Shown here piece by piece: positions 54,824 to 64,000 of a stretch of DNA of 64,000 nt. The notes under the pieces were generated by a model that searched no databases, was not told the origin of the DNA, and saw only the letters and a program-made list of their open reading frames with translations. Location: the NCBI RefSeq assembly GCF_023336505.1, contig NZ_JAMAST010000001.1:1-64000 (forward strand), read 5' to 3'. The translations under genes were made by a program, and so were the position numbers. This DNA is from Sporolactobacillus mangiferae. GTDB taxonomy: Bacteria; Bacillota; Bacilli; Bacillales; Sporolactobacillaceae. Every line of letters starts with the position of its first letter. The first letter of the stretch is position 1.

Positions 54824-55090
54824 TTAATCACTATTTGGCTGCGCCAGCTTGCTGCACCTTCTTTCTGCTCCCCAGCGGATGTATGGTGCAGATCTGTTGT
54901 CTCTTCTAATCGCTCTTATTGTCATTAATTATACTTTAAACGAAAATAATGTGACAGTTTTATTGGCAATTATTGTTAGACAAGTTCCGACATTTTTCAG
55001 AAAAATCAACCATAAAAAAGTGGCATCAATACGTGCTCAAAATCATACATTACCGTTGTATGCCATTTTTAACGGATAGGAGTGGGCACT

Positions 55091-55354
55091 TTGAACTCTT
55101 TTATCGAACAAATCGTGATTCAAAAAATAAACAGCATCACCGTAAATGAATTGTATCAATATGCCGGACACTACGGAATTAAGGTGACAAAGTCCCAGAT
55201 TGAACAGATCGTTAAACGCGTGCACAACAAAAACATTAACCCCTTTCATCCTGAAGGGAAGAAAAAACTGCGCAAGATACTGGATGAAGAGGTTGGACCA
55301 GAACTTGCTGCCAGCTTGGAAAAGCAGTTTGAACAACTGGCAAAGTCTTTATAA
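55091..55354 (+). CDS. yqfT: DUF2624 protein (YqfT-like)
   Basis: About 87 residues from TTG 55091 (AGGAG eight nt upstream): QKINSITVNELYQYAGHYGIKVTKSQ.. then HNKNINPFHPEGKKKLRKIL. Matches DUF2624, encoded beside nfo in Bacillus. Function unknown. Confidence 0.8.
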   Translation: MNSFIEQIVIQKINSITVNELYQYAGHYGIKVTKSQIEQIVKRVHNKNINPFHPEGKKKLRKILDEEVGPELAASLEKQFEQLAKSL

Positions 55355-55518
55355 ATCAGGATGCCAGCCAGATCATTTGTGAAAATTGCTGATCTTTAAC
55401 ATTGCTCTGTCTGCTGAACAATTTGCTGATTTAGTGAACGCAGAATGAGCGCCCATTCTCACATCCGAATTCAGCAACCCGAAAAATCATCTGTGGCCTT
55501 TCAGTCCCATGCAAAAGA

Positions 55519-55559
55519 AAAAGATGGCTTAAAGTCGCATGGGACTTTAAGCCATCTTT
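55519..55559. terminator. Bidirectional terminator yqfT/nfo
   Basis: AAAGATGGCTTAAAGTC (55519-55535) pairs perfectly with 55543-55559, with A and T runs outside. Confidence 0.9.
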
Positions 55560-55581
55560 TTTTAGAAAGGTGATGCGTCAA

Positions 55582-56475
55582 TCATCCCTGCTTGATATTC
55601 TGCAGCAGATGCTCGTTGAATGATTGTTTTTTAAACATATCTATTTCATATTTGTAAGGAGGCTTTTTACTCTTTTTATCGTCACCCACATACGGTGTTT
55701 CCAAAATTTTTGGTATTGATTCGAATTGCGGATGATGCACAATATAGTTAAGCGCCTGAAATCCGATCGTACCAAGCCCTATATTTTCATGTCGGTCCTT
55801 ACGTGATCCTTCAGGGTTCTTGCTGTCATTCACGTGAACTACCCGTATTCGTTCGACACCGATCGTTCGGTCGAATTCATTAAGCACGCCGTCGAAATCT
55901 TCGGCAACCGGATATCCTGCATCATTTGTATGACATGTATCAAAACATACGGAAAGTTTATCATTGAGACGGACACCATCAATGATCTTTGCAAGCTGCT
56001 CAAAACGGAACCCGCATTCGCTCCCTTTTCCTGACATTGTCTCAAGAGCAATTTGAACTTTATCACGTGCTTCCAGCACTTCATTTAAACCCTCAATAAT
56101 TTTATTTATACCGACGTCAACACCTTCGCCAACGTGCGCGCCTGGATGCAGCACGATTTGTTTTGCACCAAGCGCCTCGGCGCGATCAATTTCTTTGCGC
56201 AAAAACGATATACCCAATTCATAGGTTGCCGGCTTCACCGTATTCGCTATATTGATGATATACGGTGCATGTACAACGACCTCTTCAATACCGTTCTCAG
56301 CCATATGTTTTCGGCCTGCCTCGATGTTTAATTTCTCAATAGGTTTTCGAACGGTATTTTGCGGTGCACCTGTATAGATCATCATAACTGTCTCTCCAAA
56401 TGACACTGCTTCTTCACTGGCACCAAGCAGCATCTTGGCTCCGGACATGTGAACGTGAGATCCGATTTTCAGCAC
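55582..56475 (-). CDS. nfo: Endonuclease IV
   Basis: 297 residues, the usual Bacillus length. Metal ligands visible in [31 protein letters not shown] and [23 protein letters not shown]. Cleaves abasic sites in base-excision repair. GTG 56475 is chosen because it is eight nt from GAGGAGG; a TTG at 56481 is too close to it. Confidence 0.95.
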   Translation of the reverse strand: MLKIGSHVHMSGAKMLLGASEEAVSFGETVMMIYTGAPQNTVRKPIEKLNIEAGRKHMAENGIEEVVVHAPYIINIANTVKPATYELGISFLRKEIDRAEALGAKQIVLHPGAHVGEGVDVGINKIIEGLNEVLEARDKVQIALETMSGKGSECGFRFEQLAKIIDGVRLNDKLSVCFDTCHTNDAGYPVAEDFDGVLNEFDRTIGVERIRVVHVNDSKNPEGSRKDRHENIGLGTIGFQALNYIVHHPQFESIPKILETPYVGDDKKSKKPPYKYEIDMFKKQSFNEHLLQNIKQG

Positions 56476-56630
56476 GAACAATCCCTCCTCTGTTCTTTTG
56501 CTATTTTATCACAGATGGCCTCTCATGCGATTACTTATGCATGCTTTGTTTGTCACCGTTTAGGCGGTTTGACATAAACTAAGTATCAGCAAGTGTCCAA
56601 TCACTTTTTCAGGAAAGGAAGGAAGGGAGC

Positions 56631-57242
56631 ATGCCCACGTTCGAACATGAGCCGCAACAGCCGTTTCTCTTTTGGAACCCCCGTCAGGCGACTCATACGC
56701 CACCAATGGCTCAGCAGCGCGGTTTTCCACCAATTTTTCCTGTCAGGTCATCGGCTGAGCCACCTGCACCTCAGGGCGGCACGGGAATCGGTGGACTCAT
56801 TGCTTCATTTCTTTCTCCAGGTGGATCAGAGACGGGAACTATAAATTTTGCAGACATGCTCGTAAACGCTCAGAAGGCCATCCAAACCGCCCAAACGATC
56901 ATTCCAATGATTCGACAGTTCGGACCGCTTGTAAAGAATGCACCGGCAATCATGAGCGCGCTGAAAGGACTTCAGAAGGATTCTGAAACTGAAAATCCAG
57001 AATCAGCTGATCATGAAAAAGAAGAGAAAGAAGAGAAAGAAGAGAAAGAAGAGAAAGAACACTCGGCTGATCAGACGAAGCCAGCCGAAAAAGCAGCCGT
57101 AATGCCATCCACGGAAAAGCAAAATCCCCCCAAAAAAGGGCAGGAAAAGGCAATCACGCACCCTCAAAAATCGGATGTGCTTACACTGCTGCACAGTGAC
57201 TCCCTTCCGTCCAGACCTTCAGTTCCGAGGATGTATATTTAG
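56631..57242 (+). CDS. yqfQ: YqfQ/VrrA-like repeat protein
   Basis: 203 residues: Pro/Gln-rich N-terminus, GTGIGGLIASFLSPGG, a helical core (TINFADMLVNAQKAIQTAQTI, then IPMIRQFGPLVKNAPAIMSALKGLQ) typical of YqfQ, an acidic Glu/Lys repeat tract encoded by a 9-bp tandem repeat (57021-57056) and a Lys/Pro-rich tail. GGAAGGGAG precedes the ATG. Just upstream of ispH as in Bacillus. The B. anthracis relative carries the vrrA variable repeat. Confidence 0.8.
   Translation: MPTFEHEPQQPFLFWNPRQATHTPPMAQQRGFPPIFPVRSSAEPPAPQGGTGIGGLIASFLSPGGSETGTINFADMLVNAQKAIQTAQTIIPMIRQFGPLVKNAPAIMSALKGLQKDSETENPESADHEKEEKEEKEEKEEKEHSADQTKPAEKAAVMPSTEKQNPPKKGQEKAITHPQKSDVLTLLHSDSLPSRPSVPRMYI
57021..57056 (+). repeat. 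9-bp tandem repeat (gaagagaaa x4) in yqfQ
   Basis: Four perfect copies encoding Glu-Glu-Lys units; copy changes stay in frame. Confidence 0.9.
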
Positions 57243-57343
57243 CATTGAGAAACTGCAGAATCATTGTGTTTCTTTTCTGCCTCATTTATACTAATTGAGT
57301 ACCAATTTCTATTAATTGCATCTTGCAGAACGGGGAGATTCGG

Positions 57344-58315
57344 ATGAAAGTGATTAAAGTCTCGCCGCGGGGCTATTGCTACGGTGTGGTGGATGCTTTG
57401 GTCATTGCCCGGCAGGCGGCAATGAACCAGGACCTGCCAAGACCGATTTATATACTAGGGATGATTGTCCACAATCATCATGTCACCGAAGCACTGAAAA
57501 ACGACGAAGTGATTACACTTGATATAAAAGGGAAAAAAAGAATTGATCTGCTCAAGGAGATTGATCACGGAACAGTTATTTTTACCGCCCACGGTGTTTC
57601 TCCGGAGGTACGCGCCCTCGCTGAAGAAAAGGGATTAACGGTCATAGACGCTACCTGTCCGGATGTAACCAAAACACATACACTGATTAAAGAAAAAAGA
57701 AAAAGCGGTTATGAGATCATCTACATCGGCAAGAAAGGGCATCCGGAACCGGAAGGGGCAGTCGGTGTCGCACCGGGCCACGTTCATCTTGTTGAAACTA
57801 TTGATGACGTTGATCGTCTGCATTTAGAGACGGACAAAGTTCTGATTACCAACCAGACCACAATGAGTCAGTGGGACGTTCAGGACATTATGAAATATAT
57901 CAAGACACGGTATCCGCAGGCAGAAAACTATAATGAAATCTGCCGGGCGACACAGACCCGGCAGGAAGCCGTTGCAGAGCAGGCAAAAGACGCGGATCTG
58001 CTGATTGTTGTCGGCGATCCGCGCAGCAACAATTCAAATCGGCTGGCTCAGGTTGCTCAGGAAATTGCGCACACGCGGTCATATCGAATCGCTGACCTTT
58101 CAGAATTGCAGCTGGAATGGCTGGATGGCGTTAAGGTGGTTGCAGTAACTGCCGGCGCTTCCACACCAACGCAGTTAACGAAAGAAGTTATTCTGTTTCT
58201 TGATCAGTACGATTCAGCCAACCCGGATACCTGGTCAACTGAAAGCCAGGCTGCCAAAAATAATAACATTCTCCCTAAGGTCAAAGTGAAAGCAAAACCA
58301 AGCGTTAAGAAATAA
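57344..58315 (+). CDS. ispH: 4-hydroxy-3-methylbut-2-enyl diphosphate reductase
   Basis: About 323 residues. Iron-sulfur cysteines in [18 protein letters not shown] and [11 protein letters not shown]; substrate motifs VHNHHV and TAHGVS. Last step of the MEP pathway. ATG 57344 after GGGGAG. A C-terminal ~30-residue Lys/Val-rich extension follows the core. Confidence 0.97.
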   Translation: MKVIKVSPRGYCYGVVDALVIARQAAMNQDLPRPIYILGMIVHNHHVTEALKNDEVITLDIKGKKRIDLLKEIDHGTVIFTAHGVSPEVRALAEEKGLTVIDATCPDVTKTHTLIKEKRKSGYEIIYIGKKGHPEPEGAVGVAPGHVHLVETIDDVDRLHLETDKVLITNQTTMSQWDVQDIMKYIKTRYPQAENYNEICRATQTRQEAVAEQAKDADLLIVVGDPRSNNSNRLAQVAQEIAHTRSYRIADLSELQLEWLDGVKVVAVTAGASTPTQLTKEVILFLDQYDSANPDTWSTESQAAKNNNILPKVKVKAKPSVKK

Positions 58316-58420
58316 CCTGAAATCTTTCAGTAAAACGCGTGGCTCCGTTAAAAGATAATACCATACCGTTTGCCATCAAGAATTGCTGCATTCGTGAAAA
58401 ACGGAGACTGTTTGCGTGCA

Positions 58421-58459
58421 AAAAAGACAGATCGGATAATGATTCCGATCTGTCTTTTT
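58421..58459. terminator. Bidirectional terminator after ispH
   Basis: AAAAAGACAGATCGGA (58421-58436) pairs perfectly with 58444-58459. Confidence 0.9.
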
Positions 58460-58618
58460 AACAAGATAGACATTCATGACCCACTTGAGGGGCGGAACAA
58501 AACATATAATTTTTAAGGATAAATTAGTGCAATGGCAGCTTCGACTGCACCGAAAAATTAATAAAGCCAAAGCCACTTATCTTTTTAATTTGCCGCGTTT
58601 GTTTTATCGCAGATTTTT
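58460..58618. other. AT-rich spacer between ispH terminator and yqfO
   Basis: No gene found. A short minus-strand frame here has no ribosome site. Confidence 0.4.
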
Positions 58619-59743
58619 TTAATAAAAGCGAAACGGATTCGTCACCGATTCAGAAATCACAACTTCAGTATCGCAGCCTTCTTGAGCAATGATCTGTTTC
58701 AAAAACTTCTGCACACCCGGTTTCATGACGGCTTCGATATGGTGGCCTGCATCAATCACATTGAGGCCACAGAGCAGTGCATCATGTGCAGTATGATAAT
58801 AGATGTCGCCCGTAATCAATACGTCAGCGCCTCGCTGTTTTGCGTAGGGGATCAGACTGTTTCCATCGCCTCCCGAAACTGCAACGGTACGCACTGGTTT
58901 CTTTTCCGGTCCAATCGCCCGAAGTCCGTCCAAACCAAGTGTTTCTTTTACAATCCGGCAATATTCATTGAACTGGAGTGGTTCAGGAAGCACGCCGATC
59001 CGGCCAAGCCCATAGGTTTTCCCGGCATCTTTTACAGGCACCGCCTGATAAGCCACTTCTTCATACGGGTGCGCCTTGACCATTTTCGCGATCACCGTGC
59101 GAAGAAGATGTTCCGGAACAAGCGCTTCAATGCGCAGTTCTCTTGTTTGTTCCAGTCTGCCTGTCCTCCCTGCATAAGGATCTGCCCCGGATCGCGGCAA
59201 GAAAGCCCCTTCGCCGCTCGTACTGAAGCTGCAGTAATCGTAATTACCGATTTTCCCCGCGCCTGCTTCCCCGATTACTTTCCGTATAAGATCAGCATGG
59301 CTTTCCGGCACATAAACCGATAATTGATAGATTGGTTCCTGGTATGTGGGCTGCAGAATTTCGGCCTGATCCAGACCTAACTGTTCAGCAAGCATATCAT
59401 TTACACCGCCGTCAGCAATATCCAGATTCGTATGTACCGCATAGACAGCTATATCGTGTTTAATGCATTTCGTAACAATTTTTCCCTGTCCTTCATCTGA
59501 ACGGACGTTTTTCAGAGGATGAAAGATTAACGGATGATGCGCAATAATCAAGTCGATATTCTGCCTTGCTGCTTCATCAGCAACATTTTCCAAAATATCC
59601 AAGGTCACCATCACACGTTTTAACTGTTTATGTAAACTTCCGACCAGAAGGCCGATCTTATCATTGTCGTAAGCCAGCTTTTTCGGTGCCCATTCTTCCA
59701 AACGTTGAATCAACCGCTCGCCTGATATCCATTTTGGCATCAT
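58619..59743 (-). CDS. yqfO: Nif3-like dinuclear metal-centre protein (YqfO)
   Basis: 374 residues: outer Nif3 halves carry metal ligands (IIAHHPLIFHPLKNV; VHTNLDIADGG; GDIYYHTAHDALLCG; DAGHHIE) and the middle (residues ~125-240) is the PII-like YqfO insert (YQLSVYVPESHADLIRKVIGEAG). The ATG overlaps the trmK stop (TAATG). Reported roles include GTP cyclohydrolase-type activity; function remains open. Confidence 0.9.
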   Translation of the reverse strand: MMPKWISGERLIQRLEEWAPKKLAYDNDKIGLLVGSLHKQLKRVMVTLDILENVADEAARQNIDLIIAHHPLIFHPLKNVRSDEGQGKIVTKCIKHDIAVYAVHTNLDIADGGVNDMLAEQLGLDQAEILQPTYQEPIYQLSVYVPESHADLIRKVIGEAGAGKIGNYDYCSFSTSGEGAFLPRSGADPYAGRTGRLEQTRELRIEALVPEHLLRTVIAKMVKAHPYEEVAYQAVPVKDAGKTYGLGRIGVLPEPLQFNEYCRIVKETLGLDGLRAIGPEKKPVRTVAVSGGDGNSLIPYAKQRGADVLITGDIYYHTAHDALLCGLNVIDAGHHIEAVMKPGVQKFLKQIIAQEGCDTEVVISESVTNPFRFY

Positions 59744-60468
59744 TAATCGCTCCCTTCCTGATCGGTTTCAACAGTAAGGCAGTATTGAATCATTGTCCAT
59801 TCTTTTTCACATTCTGCTGTTTTTTTTCTTACACTGTCTGTTTGTTCGGCATGCTTCAGAGCAATCAGAATAGCAGCCAGGCTATGCTCTCTCCGCCTCC
59901 ATTTTTTTACGAATGCCGTCTGTTTTTTTTTCGACAGAATCGGGCCGAACTGTAATTCCAGATCCGAAAGTTTTTGCCAATCCGGGCATTGCTCCGCACG
60001 GATAATCTCATAAAAATGAGGTGTCTCTTCAACAATCGTTTCGTCAATGATTGACCATCCATTCTGACTCAACCACTCACGCACACGCGGCTCGCGGATA
60101 TTGGGCTGAAGAATTAAGGTGGTGGTTGTGCCCAGCTTTTCCCTGCCCCGCTCCAGAATATCGGCAATCAGTTCACCGCCCATCCCGGCAATGACAATCG
60201 TGTCTGCTTCGTCAGGATGCAGTACATCCAAACCGTCACCCAGCCGAACATCAATACAGTGTGAAAAACCAAGCGTTTCAATATTGTCGACCGACTGCCG
60301 ATAAGGACCTACGCGAACTTCACCGGCAATGGCCGTTTCACACAGCCCTTCCTGAATCGCACGGCACGGCAAATGAGCATGGTCCGAACCGATATCTGCT
60401 AAACATTTGCCCTTTGGAAGCATATGGAGCACGGCATTCAATCTTGGTGACAAGTGCATTGTTTTCAT
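59743..60468 (-). CDS. trmK: tRNA (adenine-22-N1)-methyltransferase
   Basis: About 241 residues. SAM motif ADIGSDHAHLPCRAI, then GDGLDVL, VIAGMGGELIADIL (NPPY-like loop) and a C-terminal coiled helix pair. Methylates A22 of tRNA-Ser/Tyr. ATG 60468 follows GGGA; the upstream frame to 60642 is unsupported. Coupled to yqfO. Confidence 0.9.
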   Translation of the reverse strand: MKTMHLSPRLNAVLHMLPKGKCLADIGSDHAHLPCRAIQEGLCETAIAGEVRVGPYRQSVDNIETLGFSHCIDVRLGDGLDVLHPDEADTIVIAGMGGELIADILERGREKLGTTTTLILQPNIREPRVREWLSQNGWSIIDETIVEETPHFYEIIRAEQCPDWQKLSDLELQFGPILSKKKQTAFVKKWRRREHSLAAILIALKHAEQTDSVRKKTAECEKEWTMIQYCLTVETDQEGSD

Positions 60469-60894
60469 GATCACAATCCCTGTTTTTTCATCTAAGTTCA
60501 ATGTTATGGTAACACAAACGAGCGAAAATCCCAATTCAGAGGAAAGGTCATCAAAATTATTGATAACGCTTTCAAAATAGATTAAAATATAGGTGGTCAT
60601 AGCAGAGGGTATCTTTGGATTAATTACAGCCTGGCAAAACATGATGGGTTATTGCGGATTGGCACAATCGTGGAGGGTTTGCTTTCCACCTTTTTCAGCA
60701 GGAAATGAACCGAATTTCAGCAGAAATCAAAAAAACGGATCATGCAGCCAACTGATATTTGCATACACCGACTAAACTCATTAGAATAAAAGCATAGACA
60801 ATTTGTATCTTAGATGAAAGAGGTATGATCAAATGCCTCCGGGCACCAACATAATCCCGTTTCAGCCGATCCATTGTTTTTTCGAGTTCATTCA

Positions 60895-61019
60895 TGGCAA
60901 AATCTTAGACTTTTTTGCTCTTATTAGAAAACCTGGCTTTGCCAGAGGCTTGGCAAAGCTAAGGATGCCGTCGCACTTATACTATAATCCGCTGAATTTT
61001 AAGCTATCTTATAGTATAA
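60895..61019 (+). repeat. Dispersed repeat, copy 2, with inverted arms
   Basis: Matches 23071-23186 (15- and 18-base exact blocks). Here TTATACTATAA (60977-60987) and its exact reverse complement TTATAGTATAA (61009-61019) enclose the conserved block CCGCTGAATTTTAA, like a small palindromic repetitive element. Ends directly at the sigA terminator. Confidence 0.7.
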
Positions 61020-61044
61020 AAAAATGCTCCCTTAAAAAGGGAGC
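61018..61044 (-). terminator. Terminator after sigA
   Basis: GCTCCCTT (61026-61033) and AAGGGAGC (61037-61044) with seven T on the minus strand. Confidence 0.85.
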
Positions 61045-61053
61045 AATCACTAC

Positions 61054-62160
61054 TTAATCAAGAAAATCTTTTAGCTGTTTGCTTCTACTTGGATGTCGCA
61101 GTTTGCGAAGTGCCTTGGCTTCAATTTGCCGAATGCGTTCTCGAGTCACACCAAAAACTTTACCGACTTCCTCTAAAGTTCGTGTCCGCCCGTCGTCCAG
61201 TCCGAATCGCAGACGGAGTACATTTTCTTCACGGTCTGTAAGTGTATCGAGAACATCTTCTAATTGTTCTTTAAGCAATTCATAGGCTGCGGCATCAGAT
61301 GGTGCTTTAGCATCATGATCCTCGATAAAATCGCCAAGGTGCGAATCATCTTCCTCACCGATCGGCGTTTCGAGTGAAACAGGCTCCTGGGCAATTTTTA
61401 ATATCTCACGTACTTTGTCTGGTGATAATTCCATTTCTTTGCCAATCTCTTCGGGCGTCGGTTCGCGTCCCAAATCCTGGAGCTGTTGTCTTTGAACCCG
61501 AATCAGCTTGTTAATGGTTTCCACCATATGCACCGGAATTCGGATTGTCCGCGCCTGATCAGCGATTGCCCGTGTAATTGCCTGGCGAATCCACCATGTT
61601 GCATAAGTGCTGAACTTAAAGCCTTTCGTATAATCGAATTTCTCAACGGCTTTCATTAAGCCCATGTTGCCTTCCTGAATGAGATCAAGAAATAACATGC
61701 CGCGCCCCACATACCGCTTTGCAATGCTGACAACGAGACGAAGATTGGCCTCGGCCAGCCTCCGTTTGGCACTTTCATCACCATCATTGATCCTCTTGGC
61801 CAGGCTAATCTCCTCATCCGCCGACAGGAGATCCACACGTCCAATTTCTTTCAGATACATTCTGACTGGATCATTGATTTTAACACCTGGAGGAACGCTG
61901 AGATCATTCAGGTCAAATTCCTCTTCTTTATTTTTATCATCGGAAGCCGGTCCATCGGATTCATCGTTGACATCAATACCTTGATCGGCAAGTGTCTCAT
62001 AAAATTCATCCATCTGTTCCGGTTCCTGATCAAATGGAGCAAGTCGGGTCGTAATTTCCTGATAGGTGAGCGAACCTCTCTTTTTGCCGAGTTCAAGCAG
62101 CTGTTCCTTTTCCTGATCCACGGTTAATTCCTGATCCGTCTTGCTAACTTTTCCAGCCAT
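61054..62160 (-). CDS. sigA: Primary sigma factor (sigma-70/SigA)
   Basis: About 368 residues from ATG 62160 (GGAGGGGG upstream). Region 1.1 ([14 protein letters not shown]), 1.2 ([13 protein letters not shown]), 2.2-2.4 ([20 protein letters not shown], then [13 protein letters not shown]), 3 ([15 protein letters not shown]) and 4.2 ([20 protein letters not shown]) all intact. Housekeeping promoter recognition. Follows dnaG in the classical macromolecular synthesis operon. Confidence 0.98.
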   Translation of the reverse strand: MAGKVSKTDQELTVDQEKEQLLELGKKRGSLTYQEITTRLAPFDQEPEQMDEFYETLADQGIDVNDESDGPASDDKNKEEEFDLNDLSVPPGVKINDPVRMYLKEIGRVDLLSADEEISLAKRINDGDESAKRRLAEANLRLVVSIAKRYVGRGMLFLDLIQEGNMGLMKAVEKFDYTKGFKFSTYATWWIRQAITRAIADQARTIRIPVHMVETINKLIRVQRQQLQDLGREPTPEEIGKEMELSPDKVREILKIAQEPVSLETPIGEEDDSHLGDFIEDHDAKAPSDAAAYELLKEQLEDVLDTLTDREENVLRLRFGLDDGRTRTLEEVGKVFGVTRERIRQIEAKALRKLRHPSRSKQLKDFLD

Positions 62161-62202
62161 TTGACCCCCTCCTTCCAAATCCTGTTCACGCTCAATTTGC
62201 GA

Positions 62203-63999
62203 TTAGCTTAACTGTTTTTTCGCGCTGATAATTTCGGACAGCATCTGAGCAGCAAGTTCATAGTTGCCGCTTTGTTCCGCCTGCTTTCTCTGTTCTTCTT
62301 TATCCGCAATCAGCGCCGATTTAGCATGCCTGATGACTTGCTTCATGCAATCCTCAATTTCCTGATCATTTACTTGGCTGCTCATCGGCATGAGAGATAA
62401 TTCCGTGACCTTGCGCTGTAAAACCGGATCATCCAGTTTTTGCAGAAACAGCCCTTCATCGGGCGGATTGCCTTGTTCATAGTATGCGTAAAGATATGCA
62501 GATAAAGCCTGATGAACGTCAATAGTAAATGAACCACCTATGGTGTCTCGAATTCGATCAGATATCTCCCTGCTTCTCATCATCCTTGCGAGCAACTTTC
62601 GCTCTGCCATTTCGTATGCAGGTGGAACCCGATGGCTCCTCTCAAGCAAGACAGTGCCCTTTCTTTGTTCCCGTCTTTGCTTCGTGACACTCATTTGATG
62701 TAACTGCTTTTTCAAAGAGTCAAGTGAAACTGAGAATTCCTCCGAAAGCAAATGAAGATAATGGTCGCGTTCAACCGCACGAGTGAGTGAAGTCATTTCC
62801 TTCAATACTTCTTCAATGTAAAGAAGGCGATCTCCTTCATCACTTAGATTCCTTTTTCTTCGGAGATAATTCATCTTAAAGGTCATCAGTGTTTGACTTG
62901 CCCCTATTACATCACTTTTAAATCGTTCGCCGCCAAACTTGCGAATGTAGTCATCGGGGTCAAAGCCTTCCGGCATATTTGCTATTTTAATGATCTTTCC
63001 ATTTCCCTGAAGCATTTCGGCAGCCCGAAAACTTGCTTCAACACCTGCCGTGTCTGAATCATAGCAAATGATAATCGTATCAGCTATTCTTGTCAGTGCC
63101 GATGCCTGCGCTTCGGTCAATGAGGTGCCCATGGATGCCACACTGTTCAACACGCCTGCCTGATGTGCCCGTATCACATCAACATAGCCCTCAAGCAGAA
63201 CCACCTGACTGCTTTTTCGAATCGCCTGCCTTGCCAAATGAAATCCGTAAAGAATCTGCCCTTTATGAAAAGCATCGGATTCAGGAGAGTTTAAATATTT
63301 AGGCTTCTCGTCACCAAGCGTCCTTCCACCAAAAGCGACCGTTTTTCCTGCCATATTAAAAATGGGAAAGATGATCCGATTGCGGAATCGATCAAAATAT
63401 TTATCATCAAATCCGCGTTTTTTAATCATACCTGCCTGTTCCATAAGTTCGAGTCGGATGCCTCTTTTTTGCAGAAATTTTGTCACCACATCCCAACTGT
63501 CCACCGCATAACCGATCTGGAACCGTTCAATCATCTCCTCATTAAATCCACGCGATTCAAGATAATGCATGCCCGGTGTGCCGTATTTTGCAGTTGTCAG
63601 TAAATAATGATAAAATTTCGTTAAGAGCTCCAGCCCTTCGATAGTCTGTTTCTTCTTTTGGTTATTGGGACTGTGAAAGTCTTTTTTCGAAAAAGAAGTG
63701 TCCAGCTGAATATTGGCACGGTCAGCAAGAAATTGAACCGATTCGGTAAAAGACATGCCCTCGATCTCCATCATGAATGTAAAAAGATTCCCGCCGGCGC
63801 CACAGCCAAAGCAATGGTAAAGCTGTTTATCCGGTGACACAGAAAAAGAAGGAGTACGTTCAGAATGAAAGGGGCAGAGACCAATATAATTTTTCCCCTG
63901 TTTCTTTAACTGTACGTATCCGCCGATCACATCAACAATGTCCAGAGACTTTCTTATCTTTTCGATGACTTGTTCCTGAAGTTGCAAATTTGCATGCAC
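62203..63999 (-). CDS. dnaG: DNA primase
   Basis: 598 residues to an ATG at 63999, one base from the window edge. The zinc finger CPFHSERTPSFSVSP...CFGCGAGG, RNAP-like core (ESRGFNEEMIERFQIGYA) and TOPRIM motifs (EGYVDVIRAHQAG; IICYDSDTAG) are intact; the C-terminal helicase-binding domain follows. The N-terminus aligns to within two residues of Bacillus DnaG, so this ATG may be the real start; the ribosome site is outside the window. 42 bp before sigA. Confidence 0.97.
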   Translation of the reverse strand: MHANLQLQEQVIEKIRKSLDIVDVIGGYVQLKKQGKNYIGLCPFHSERTPSFSVSPDKQLYHCFGCGAGGNLFTFMMEIEGMSFTESVQFLADRANIQLDTSFSKKDFHSPNNQKKKQTIEGLELLTKFYHYLLTTAKYGTPGMHYLESRGFNEEMIERFQIGYAVDSWDVVTKFLQKRGIRLELMEQAGMIKKRGFDDKYFDRFRNRIIFPIFNMAGKTVAFGGRTLGDEKPKYLNSPESDAFHKGQILYGFHLARQAIRKSSQVVLLEGYVDVIRAHQAGVLNSVASMGTSLTEAQASALTRIADTIIICYDSDTAGVEASFRAAEMLQGNGKIIKIANMPEGFDPDDYIRKFGGERFKSDVIGASQTLMTFKMNYLRRKRNLSDEGDRLLYIEEVLKEMTSLTRAVERDHYLHLLSEEFSVSLDSLKKQLHQMSVTKQRREQRKGTVLLERSHRVPPAYEMAERKLLARMMRSREISDRIRDTIGGSFTIDVHQALSAYLYAYYEQGNPPDEGLFLQKLDDPVLQRKVTELSLMPMSSQVNDQEIEDCMKQVIRHAKSALIADKEEQRKQAEQSGNYELAAQMLSEIISAKKQLS

Positions 64000-64000
64000 C

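Noticed and set aside
56950-57194. Antisense Leu/Phe-rich frames
   Set aside because: Produced by the Glu/Lys tandem repeat of yqfQ on the other strand.
1-64000. CRISPR array or rRNA operon
   Set aside because: No regularly spaced direct repeats and no rRNA-like sequence were seen anywhere in the window.

Overview
The window looks like the chromosome of a low-GC, endospore-forming Firmicute of the order Bacillales. The evidence is gene order. On the right are dnaG, sigA, trmK, yqfO, ispH, yqfQ, nfo, yqfT, yqfX, ispG and yqfZ. In the middle are pbpA, rpmG, yqgN, glcK, yqzE and comGG-comGC. Most of this matches the Bacillus subtilis yqf/yqg region, but blocks are inserted or lost. The cytochrome c gene usually found between sigA and trmK is missing, and many unrelated genes lie to the left. 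A fermentative Sporolactobacillus-like genus is my best guess; this is inference from content, not a database result.

Layout. 1-5.4 kb: an SgrR-type regulator cut by the window edge, a divergent MFS transporter, a frameshifted P-loop kinase and pncB. 5.4-9.1 kb: a PAP2 phosphatase, a DUF4064 membrane protein, an Rgg/RRNPP-type regulator with a divergent 14-codon ORF, and a decayed rocB. 9.3-17.4 kb: a MarR-MMPL exporter operon, a CBS protein, a fosmidomycin-resistance-type MFS and an acyl-CoA synthetase. 17.7-27.9 kb: tRNA-Pro, LysR with a divergent amino-acid permease, two flavodoxins (one under a perfect Fur box), tpx, ohrR, IS debris, an SDR with both catalytic residues replaced, a MmyB-type regulator and the lipid II flippase amj.

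28.3-33.2 kb holds the most coherent non-core module. A two-component system and a DUF2231 membrane protein converge on an operon encoding an anchored FMN-binding protein with a DxxSGAT flavinylation motif, an ApbE flavin transferase and an RnfD/NqrB-like membrane protein. I read it as a small flavin-based trans-membrane electron-transfer system. It is followed by an L,D-transpeptidase, an aldo/keto reductase and an epimerase.

37-39.8 kb is a comG operon without comGA and with only a frameshifted scrap of comGB, so the competence pseudopilus is probably not made from this locus. 39.9-47.1 kb carries a methyltransferase, glcK, yqgN, rpmG and pbpA. 47.4-47.8 kb is a five-tRNA cluster (Asn-Met-His-Ile2-Ser). 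48-64 kb is core metabolism and replication: ispG and ispH of the MEP isoprenoid pathway, nfo, trmK, sigA and dnaG, interrupted by a frameshifted glycosyltransferase, a nitroreductase and an orphan histidine kinase.

Several genes are visibly decaying (kinase, rocB, comGB, glycosyltransferase). A few appear to use non-standard start codons. One approximately 115-bp dispersed repeat occurs twice.
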